Notes under the pieces: generated by a model
Databases searched by the model: none
The model's input: the letters and a program-made list of their open reading frames with translations, nothing else
Told to the model about the DNA's origin: nothing
Translations under genes and position numbers: made by a program
Source: Nitrospinaceae bacterium
GTDB lineage: Bacteria; Nitrospinota; Nitrospinia; Nitrospinales; VA-1
Reading direction: 5' to 3'
Length of the DNA: 14,522 nt
NCBI GenBank assembly: GCA_029261435.1
Contig: JAJDBI010000122.1
Coordinates: 1 to 14,522, forward strand
Part shown: piece by piece, positions 7,884 to 14,522 of the stretch
Layout: every line of letters begins with the position of its first letter
Position numbering within the stretch: position 1 is the stretch's first letter

Positions 7884-9320
7884 GTGGAACCCATTCTCGC
7901 ACCTGAATCGATTGACCTGATTGCCCTGGCACCTGTGCTCGTGTTGAGCGTTTTTGCCATGCTGGTACTGGTGTTGGACCTTTGGGGGGGACGAAACAAA
8001 TCCCTGCTGGTGTTTACCAGTCTGGTTGGTCTATTGATGACGGCCATCAGCGCGTTTGCCAAAAACCCCATTCCCGCTTACTCCTTTAATGACAGCTATA
8101 TAGTTGATCATCTATCGTTGTTCTTCATTTGTATATTCACCATCAGCTCTGCACTGGCAATCCTTTTATCTGTGGAATACAACGAGCGAGAAGGCATACG
8201 GGCTGGAGAGTATTACGCCCTCATCCTGTTCTGTACTGTGGGAATGATTCTTCTCGCCTCTTCCACCGATATGATCATGATTTTTCTAGGTATCGAAATC
8301 GTCTCGATCTGTCTGTACGTTCTGGCGGGGATACGTAGAAATGATCACAGGTCCAACGAAGCTGCTTTAAAGTATTTTCTGCTTGGTGCATTTGCTACCG
8401 GGTTCCTGCTATACGGAATGACTTTGGTTTATGGTTCTACCGGCTCCACGAACCTGTTCAAAATCGCCGAGGTTGTGCAAAATCCGTCAGCCCAATCCAA
8501 TCCTCTTCTTTTGATGGGACTGGTGCTGCTTGTGATCGGATTTGGGTTTAAAGTTGCCTCAGTACCTTTTCACATGTGGGCTCCCGACGTTTATCAGGGT
8601 GCTTCGACTCCTGTTACCGCTTTCATGGCAGTGGGACCCAAAGCCGCCGCGTTTGCCGCTTTTTTCCGAGTCTTTGCCGAGGCCTTCCCGGAAATGTCTT
8701 CATCATGGGAAATGCTTCTGAGCATCATCGCCGTCCTCAGTATGTTTGTCGGTAACCTCGGTGCCATCATGCAAACCAACATCAAACGGATGCTGGCGTT
8801 CTCCAGTATCTCGCATGCTGGTTACATCCTGATGGCGGTCATCGCCAAGAGTTCTCTAGGCAGTTCAAGTATGCTGTTCTATATGCTGACCTATGCCTTC
8901 ATGACCTTTGGGATATTTGGCATCATCATTATTCTGGGTCGAAAGGGCGAAGAGAATCTGGAAATTCAAAATTATTCCGGCCTGGCTTACAAGCATCCGG
9001 TTATAGCATTGAGCATGACAATCTTCCTCCTGTCATTGGGTGGGTTACCGCCGTTTGCCGGATTCGTTGCAAAATTCTATCTGTTTAGTGCTGCGATTCA
9101 GGAAGGGTTACTCACTTTGGTTATCATCGCCGTGCTCAACAGTGCCATCTCGTTTTATTATTATTTGAAAATCGTGGTCTTCATGTACATGAAAGAGCCT
9201 GAAGCGGAGTTTAATATCTCACTGACTCCCATGACACTGTTTGTCATTCTGATCGGTGTTCTCGGAACCATCAACCTCGGTATCTTCCCCAACGCTATCA
9301 TCACCTTGGCCTCACACTGA
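7884..9320 (+). CDS. nuoN: NADH-quinone oxidoreductase subunit N (NuoN), proton-pumping antiporter-like
   Basis: The ND2-type antiporter-like subunit nearest the quinone end, last gene of the operon. At 478 aa it is full length for bacterial NuoN. Conserved residues: Glu138 in FLGIEIVSICLYVLAG, Lys223 in GFGFKVASVPFHMWAPDVYQGA, Lys253 in VGPKAAAFA and Lys397 in FAGFVAKFYLF. The start is a GTG at 7884, supported by AAGGAA (7872-7877) six bases upstream and by family alignment of the N terminus. It follows nuoM by 3 bases. No strong intrinsic terminator is visible after the stop. A run of seven G lies at 7984-7990. Confidence 0.96.
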   Translation: MEPILAPESIDLIALAPVLVLSVFAMLVLVLDLWGGRNKSLLVFTSLVGLLMTAISAFAKNPIPAYSFNDSYIVDHLSLFFICIFTISSALAILLSVEYNEREGIRAGEYYALILFCTVGMILLASSTDMIMIFLGIEIVSICLYVLAGIRRNDHRSNEAALKYFLLGAFATGFLLYGMTLVYGSTGSTNLFKIAEVVQNPSAQSNPLLLMGLVLLVIGFGFKVASVPFHMWAPDVYQGASTPVTAFMAVGPKAAAFAAFFRVFAEAFPEMSSSWEMLLSIIAVLSMFVGNLGAIMQTNIKRMLAFSSISHAGYILMAVIAKSSLGSSSMLFYMLTYAFMTFGIFGIIIILGRKGEENLEIQNYSGLAYKHPVIALSMTIFLLSLGGLPPFAGFVAKFYLFSAAIQEGLLTLVIIAVLNSAISFYYYLKIVVFMYMKEPEAEFNISLTPMTLFVILIGVLGTINLGIFPNAIITLASH

Positions 9321-9704
9321 TCGGGCAACACCGCCGTCTTTTTATACCTCCCAATTTTCGTGCCCCAAAAAGTTAATCAAGTCGCCTGCCCCCGGTTATC
9401 TCAATTACCTGCATCACAAGCCCGAAATATCTGCTAAAGCTTCCTGAAAAACCTCCTTTTAACACGCATAAAATTTTATCTGATATCTGAATATTAGGTT
9501 TGTATGCAATACCTCGCCTCAAAAATAAATATTGTCCGAAAACCAATGTTATATCAATAGTTATTGGAAATCGGAAAATTCGATCTTGACTTCCCGGTCC
9601 TGCAACAATAAAGTTTTGTGACTCTGCCTCAATTTAAAGCGAGCATAGACATACTAAACTGGCTTAATTAAATTTTACGCACAACTATCTAAAGGAACCC
9701 AGCC
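9321..9704. other. AT-rich intergenic region between nuoN and the RHS gene
   Basis: 384 bases with no recognisable gene. No GC-rich hairpin with a T tract follows nuoN, so how the nuo transcript ends is unclear. A 12-base palindrome ATAAAATTTTAT (9468-9479) is followed by a tandem TATCTGA pair, and CCAAT/ATTGG arms lie near 9543-9567; any of these could be protein-binding sites, but this is speculative. The promoter and ribosome site for the downstream gene lie at the right end. Confidence 0.6.
9586..9614 (+). promoter_or_regulatory. Predicted sigma70-type promoter of the RHS-family gene
   Basis: TTGACT (9586-9591) and TAAAGT (9609-9614) are separated by 17 bases; they match the -35 consensus at five of six and the -10 consensus at four of six positions. 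Transcription would begin near 9621, about 85 bases before the ATG at 9705. The ribosome site AAAGGA (9691-9696) lies eight bases before that ATG. This suggests the large gene is transcribed separately from nuo. Confidence 0.5.
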
Positions 9705-12700
9705 ATGAAAGCCGTTTTCCGATATTTTCTGTTTATCCAAACACTGATAGCTGTTGGCATAGCAGCACCGGTTCCTGTTTATAGTGAAGAAATAAGCATC
9801 TTCGGCCCGCAAATTTTTTCAAAGGTTCGGGGAAAACCAAGAACAGAGACAGTGCAATTCAATGTTCCTGCGAGTATAGAGGGAACCCTGATCATCGAGA
9901 ATGGCGGAGAAGAAAATGCTCCGAAAAAGCTACGTGTCAGAAAAGGAAAAATTGCTCTAAACAGCGAAAAAATTATTCCTCAAAAACTCGACCATGACAA
10001 AGACAAGGACAAAGACAAGGACAAAGATAAAGATAAAGACAGAAATCACCGCAGGCAGAAGATTAAGCTGAACAAAAAGACGGCGCAGATTATACTTCCG
10101 GTTGTTTTGCTGCAAGGGAATAATACCTTCTCGGTAAAACTGAAAGGAAAGCGCGGTACAAAAATTTCTGCCCGAATCGTTATTGATGACTTGCCCCCTA
10201 TCGCCGTCTTTACTGCCAATCCCCTGCAAGGCCCGGCACCTTTAAATGTGGCTTTTGATGCTTTGGATTCGACCGACCCGGATGATTCCATTGCTTCTTA
10301 TAGTTGGAACTTTGGTGATGGCGCAACCGGGACAGGGGTATCGCCGATTCACACTTATGCGTCTGCCGGAAGCTTTAATGTCACGTTGACCGTTTTGGAT
10401 CAGTTTGGACTGACCGATCAAGCTACAACATCCATCACCGTCATCAATCCCAACCTGCCACCGATTGCGGCTTTTACTACGACACCTTCAGAAGGTGACG
10501 CGCCTCTGACTGTTTCTTTTGACGGCTCCGGTTCTACCGACCCTAATGATTCGATTGCGTCTTACTTCTGGGACTTCGGTGAGCCGGGATCTCCGGCAGG
10601 CAGCGGTGCCACTACATCATACGAATACACCACACCCGGTAGTTTCATCGCCACGCTCACGGTGACGGATACATTCGGGCTCATGAGTCAAAGCACTCAG
10701 TCCATCCAAGTGACCGAACCCAGTGATATTGTGGTAACTCCCTTCACCTTGCCGGACGCACCATCTCTTGCCAGCACTCTGATCTCGGATGTCTCACAGA
10801 ACACGGCCTTTCTCTATATCGGCCCCAATCCAGTGCAGACGGGCATGGCTCCTGATACTATCGAACCCGTCCGTGCGGCTGTGGTGCGTGGTCGTGTGTT
10901 CACGCGTGATGGTAATCCGCTGGCCGGTGCAACCGTTACAGTCAAGGATCATCCTGAGTTCGGGCAGGCTCTCACCCGCTCTGACGGATTCTACGACATG
11001 GCGGTTAACGGCGGTTCTCAATTGATACTCAATTATATATTTCCGGGATTCCTTCCCGGTCAACGCAAGGTCGATGTGCCCTGGCAGGATTATTCGATTG
11101 CTGAAGATATTATTTTAATTGGCCTCGACCAGAAAGTGACGTCAGTGGATCTTGCCAACATCACAACGTCGGTCTTGGCACAGGGCAGTTCGGTCACCGA
11201 TCAGGACGGCACCCGTCAAGCCGCTGTTCTGTTTCAACCGGGCATTACGGCTGAAATGGTTCTGCCCAATGGCACAACGCAACCGCTGACCACACTCAAC
11301 GTGCGTGCGACCGAATACACAGTCGGCGATAACGGGCCAATGGCCATGCCCGCAAAATTACCTGCCACGACTGCTTACACCTATGCTTTGGAACTATCAA
11401 TCGATGAAGCTATCGCCGCAGGTGCAGACACGGTCAACTTCAACCAGCCGGTCCCGGCTTATGTCGATAACTTTTTAGGCTTCCCCACTGGCACAGTTGT
11501 TCCATCCGGATTTTATGACCGCAAGCTGGGTAAATGGGTTGCTTCGGAGAACGGCAGGGTGATAGAAGTTTTAAGCATCACCGGCGGTCTGGCAGACCTC
11601 GATATCGATGGCAGCGGCACGGCGGCAGATGTCCTTGCTTTGACGGCTCTCAATGTCACCGATGCAGAACGTCAATCACTGGCAGGGCAATACGCCCCCG
11701 GCGCAACCCTGTGGCGCGTACCTGTTAAGCATTTTTCTACCTACGATTGGAACTTTCTATCTGCTTTTGTGGGATTTTCAATACCAGTGCCTCCTGAGAA
11801 TATTCTTGCTGAAACGGAAACGGAGACTAACCCTGATGACCCCTGCAAGAGACCAGGCTCCATTATCCAGATGGAAGGGCAGGTTCTGGGTCAGGACATT
11901 CCTGTTAGCGGAACCCCATTTAGCCTACGCTATAACAGTGACCGGACACCCGGCTATAGCTCTCCATTGACGATTCCTGTGACTGGTGCCAATGTCAACT
12001 CAGATTTAATCCGGGTTAAATTGGCTGTAGATGTTGCCGGTAGGCGTTTTGAATACAGTTTCGAAAACTCCCTGGGGGAAGTGACGCCTAATTTAGCTCA
12101 ACAGTTTGTTTGGGACGGACTGGATGCCTATGGCAGGCCAACGTCAGGCACAACCGAAGCTAAAGTCCATATTAGTTACTTTTTTGAGGCCAAATATACT
12201 ACTCCACCTCCGCCGGATGCTGAAGTTCCTTCCGTTTTTGGCTTACGCAACGGTAGCGGCGCTGTCATAACAACAATCGGTACCCGGTTTTTTGTCGAAA
12301 AATCCCAGAATTATTCTGTGAAAATCAGCTCTAATGATTTTACTTCAGTCGGGCTCGGAGGGTGGACCTTGGATCAGCACCATCTTTACGATTCGTTGGG
12401 TTCTATTTTTCATTTTGGAGAAGGGAGTCGTCTTAGTAGTGAAAGTGTGACTAGTGAAGTGACAACGATTGCCGGTAATGGCAATTTTGGTGAGGCTATT
12501 CTGGAAGACGCACCGGCAACCGACTTTGGTTTCACAGGTCTCAACTCACTTGTTATTGATCCTGAAGGAAATATTTTCTTTTCGGCTATTAACAATACGA
12601 GTCCTCAGGTCCCTCGTGTGTGCCCTATATATAAGCTCTCTCCGAATGGCAATATTTCTACTTTTGCCCGAATACCTGGTTGTGAAAGTTTTAGTGAGTT

Positions 12701-14522
12701 GCGAAGTCTGGACTTTACTTCTGATGGAGAAGGCAACTTTTATGCCATAGACAGAGGGGCACGTCGAGTTTATAAGGTGGATGCAAATGGGAATGTCACT
12801 CATATTGCAGGTACAACTGATGGAGGTGGTGGTGGGCCTCCGGCACCAGGTGAGTCGAACCTGTATTTCCCAAAGGGAGATGGTTTTGATCAACCCTACT
12901 ATATGCCACCTCCACCCCAACAGTTTGATCTATATTCCAAACGAAGAGGTGGGGTTGATAAACAAGATAAGAAAGTAACTCTCGCTTCTGATTCAGAAGG
13001 CTTAGGGTTTTACGGTGAAAATTTTCAGGCAACTCCGGCGATTCTTATTCTAACTCAAGGACAGGAAGAATATCAGATTACCCGGGTGATGGATCCAGGT
13101 TTCAATGGTGATGAAGATGGTATTCCGGCGACCGAGGCTGTCCTGAAAGCACCGCGAGGGATAGTGGTTGATTCGGAAGGCAATGTTTATATTGCCGATG
13201 CAGATGATCACCGGGTTCGAATTGTAGACATTAACGGAATTATTAGTACCGTTGCTGGAAACGGAACGCAAGGCTCTTCCGGTGATGGTGGACTTGCTGT
13301 AGAAGCAACATTGGATGCCCCAAGAGAGTTGGCTCTGGACTCTGAAGACAACCTTTATATCATCGAAACTGCACGCATTCGTCGAGTGGACACCGATGGC
13401 ATCATCACAACTATCGCCGGCAATGGAACCTTTGGTGGGTTCACGGACAATGTTCCGGCAACTCAGACCAGTATTTTTCCAGTATCTATGGCTTTTCACA
13501 ATGGAAGTCTATACATCGCTGAGAGTAATGCGGTTCGTTTCGTCACTCCAGATGGCATCGTTCATACTTTTCTGGCTGGATCCAACCAGAATTTTATTTT
13601 TAATGGGGACGGTATCCCCGCATTTGCAACTGCGCTGTTTTCCCTGGGTGAAATAGCCTTTGACCAAAATAACAACTTTCTCTTTATTGATGGGGGATTC
13701 AGGCGGATACGGAAAGTTGCTCTACCGTTCCCCGGTTTTAGTTCGGCCGACCTTCAATTACCATCCCAGGATGGTAATGAGGTTTACATTTTTGATAATG
13801 CAGGCCTGCACTTGAAAACTTTGAACACCTTAACCAATGAGATTATTTTCAGCTTTGCCTATGACACCAGCGGCAGGTTGGTCTCAGCTACGGATGGTAA
13901 TGGCAATGTCACCACCATCGAAAGTGATGTGAATGGCCTGCCCACTGGCATCGTGAGCCCTGACGGGCAACGCACCCTGTTCACAGTCGATGCCAACGGG
14001 TATCTCAATTCCATCACCAACCCCAATGGTGAAGTCAATAGCTTTACCTATAGTGCTAATGGTCTGATGACAAAAATGATCGATCCCCGGCAGAACGATC
14101 ATTTGTTCACCTACAACGAATTGGGTCGGTTAACAGTGGATGCCGATCCGGCAGGAGGATCGCAATCTCTGGCCCGTAGCGGAACCAGTGACAATTTTAC
14201 AACAACGCTCACCACAGGCCTGGGGCGGGTTTCTGCTTTTTCTGTTGAACAACTTGAAACCGGTGGCGGCAAGAATTTACGCACAGTGACCGACCCAAAT
14301 GGATTAATTTCTACAACACTTCTGGGGCTGGACAGTAGCGTTACCTCCACATCACCGGATGGCACAGTGACAGCAACAACTCAAACTCCGGACCCGCGAT
14401 GGGGCATGCAGGCACCACTCAGCAATTTAAAGGTGACCACGCCAAATGGGCTGGTGTCAACGCTCAACACCACAAGGTCGGTGACCCTGGCCGACCCGAA
14501 TGACGTGTTCAGCCTGACAGCG
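9705..14522 (+). CDS. Secreted teneurin-like RHS/YD-repeat protein with PKD and NHL modules (3' end missing)
   Basis: An uninterrupted frame of 1606 codons from the ATG at 9705, still open at the window edge. A signal peptide is clear: basic n-region (K2, R6), hydrophobic core 7-20, likely cleavage after VYS at residue 27. Then come a basic region with an Asp-Lys repeat (98-113); two PKD domains (about 164-246 and 252-337) with WNFGDG and WDFGEPG motifs; a carboxypeptidase-regulatory-like beta-sandwich (about 389-471); a DIDGSG stretch (633-638); the RHS-associated HFSTYDWNF (676-684) and YNSDRTPGY (743-751); an NHL-type propeller region (about 919-1340) with repeated AGNG motifs; and YD repeats (about 1382-1485, for example FAYDTSGRLVSATD). 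Relatives form hollow shells that often enclose a C-terminal toxin. Here the C-terminal end is not visible, so a toxin role is inference; surface adhesion or cell contact is the alternative. Confidence 0.93.
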   Translation, partial: MKAVFRYFLFIQTLIAVGIAAPVPVYSEEISIFGPQIFSKVRGKPRTETVQFNVPASIEGTLIIENGGEENAPKKLRVRKGKIALNSEKIIPQKLDHDKDKDKDKDKDKDKDRNHRRQKIKLNKKTAQIILPVVLLQGNNTFSVKLKGKRGTKISARIVIDDLPPIAVFTANPLQGPAPLNVAFDALDSTDPDDSIASYSWNFGDGATGTGVSPIHTYASAGSFNVTLTVLDQFGLTDQATTSITVINPNLPPIAAFTTTPSEGDAPLTVSFDGSGSTDPNDSIASYFWDFGEPGSPAGSGATTSYEYTTPGSFIATLTVTDTFGLMSQSTQSIQVTEPSDIVVTPFTLPDAPSLASTLISDVSQNTAFLYIGPNPVQTGMAPDTIEPVRAAVVRGRVFTRDGNPLAGATVTVKDHPEFGQALTRSDGFYDMAVNGGSQLILNYIFPGFLPGQRKVDVPWQDYSIAEDIILIGLDQKVTSVDLANITTSVLAQGSSVTDQDGTRQAAVLFQPGITAEMVLPNGTTQPLTTLNVRATEYTVGDNGPMAMPAKLPATTAYTYALELSIDEAIAAGADTVNFNQPVPAYVDNFLGFPTGTVVPSGFYDRKLGKWVASENGRVIEVLSITGGLADLDIDGSGTAADVLALTALNVTDAERQSLAGQYAPGATLWRVPVKHFSTYDWNFLSAFVGFSIPVPPENILAETETETNPDDPCKRPGSIIQMEGQVLGQDIPVSGTPFSLRYNSDRTPGYSSPLTIPVTGANVNSDLIRVKLAVDVAGRRFEYSFENSLGEVTPNLAQQFVWDGLDAYGRPTSGTTEAKVHISYFFEAKYTTPPPPDAEVPSVFGLRNGSGAVITTIGTRFFVEKSQNYSVKISSNDFTSVGLGGWTLDQHHLYDSLGSIFHFGEGSRLSSESVTSEVTTIAGNGNFGEAILEDAPATDFGFTGLNSLVIDPEGNIFFSAINNTSPQVPRVCPIYKLSPNGNISTFARIPGCESFSELRSLDFTSDGEGNFYAIDRGARRVYKVDANGNVTHIAGTTDGGGGGPPAPGESNLYFPKGDGFDQPYYMPPPPQQFDLYSKRRGGVDKQDKKVTLASDSEGLGFYGENFQATPAILILTQGQEEYQITRVMDPGFNGDEDGIPATEAVLKAPRGIVVDSEGNVYIADADDHRVRIVDINGIISTVAGNGTQGSSGDGGLAVEATLDAPRELALDSEDNLYIIETARIRRVDTDGIITTIAGNGTFGGFTDNVPATQTSIFPVSMAFHNGSLYIAESNAVRFVTPDGIVHTFLAGSNQNFIFNGDGIPAFATALFSLGEIAFDQNNNFLFIDGGFRRIRKVALPFPGFSSADLQLPSQDGNEVYIFDNAGLHLKTLNTLTNEIIFSFAYDTSGRLVSATDGNGNVTTIESDVNGLPTGIVSPDGQRTLFTVDANGYLNSITNPNGEVNSFTYSANGLMTKMIDPRQNDHLFTYNELGRLTVDADPAGGSQSLARSGTSDNFTTTLTTGLGRVSAFSVEQLETGGGKNLRTVTDPNGLISTTLLGLDSSVTSTSPDGTVTATTQTPDPRWGMQAPLSNLKVTTPNGLVSTLNTTRSVTLADPNDVFSLTA
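9996..10043 (+). repeat. Six-base tandem repeat encoding an Asp-Lys dipeptide run
   Basis: Eight consecutive six-base units of the GACAAA/GACAAG/GATAAA type encode seven Asp-Lys pairs plus a final Asp-Arg (residues 98-113 of the secreted RHS-family protein). Because the unit is six bases, gain or loss of units keeps the reading frame and would only change the length of this charged linker or helix. It sits between two beta-rich segments ahead of the first PKD domain. Confidence 0.9.

Noticed and set aside
9321..9480. Terminator after nuoN
   Set aside because: No GC-rich stem followed by a T run could be found, so none is annotated.
13050..13499. 149-codon open frame on the minus strand inside the RHS-family gene
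   Set aside because: The + strand frame continues uninterrupted through here and encodes clear NHL repeats, so the antisense frame is a shadow.

Overview
The window looks like an ordinary chromosomal segment from a Gram-negative bacterium. It runs from the end of a ribosomal RNA operon, through a nine-gene block of respiratory complex I genes, into one very large secreted protein gene that continues past the right edge. All supported genes lie on the + strand. The organism cannot be fixed from the sequence. The GANR (not GPNR) motif in NuoH and the split nuo gene set recall lineages such as Deltaproteobacteria-like groups or Nitrospinota, but this is inference only.

Left part (1-868): a 5S rRNA gene at about 53-170 is followed by a strong intrinsic terminator (179-220), closing an rrn operon whose 23S gene must lie to the left. 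The next ~440 bases hold no convincing gene. A good sigma70-like promoter (TTGACA, 17-base spacer, TACTAT; 660-688) then starts a ~170-base leader with two small hairpins ahead of nuoA.

Middle (869-9320): nuoA, nuoC, nuoH, nuoI, nuoJ, nuoK, nuoL, nuoM and nuoN form a tight operon. The genes overlap or are 12 bases or less apart, except for a 110-base gap after nuoA that carries two perfect hairpins. They encode all seven membrane subunits of NADH:quinone oxidoreductase (A, H, J, K, L, M, N), the quinone-side iron-sulfur subunit NuoI and the connecting subunit NuoC. The usual neighbours nuoB and nuoD are absent, as are the NADH-input genes nuoE, nuoF and nuoG. These must be encoded elsewhere for a working complex.

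Right part (9321-14522): a 384-base AT-rich spacer with its own promoter (TTGACT, 17 bases, TAAAGT) leads into an open reading frame of at least 1606 codons, still open at the window edge. It encodes an exported modular protein: signal peptide, basic region with an Asp-Lys dipeptide repeat, two PKD domains, a carboxypeptidase-regulatory-like domain, an RHS-associated conserved stretch, an NHL-type beta-propeller region, then YD (RHS) repeats. This is the layout of bacterial teneurin-like RHS proteins. The C-terminal part, where such proteins carry a variable and often toxic domain, is outside the window, and it is the most interesting unknown here.
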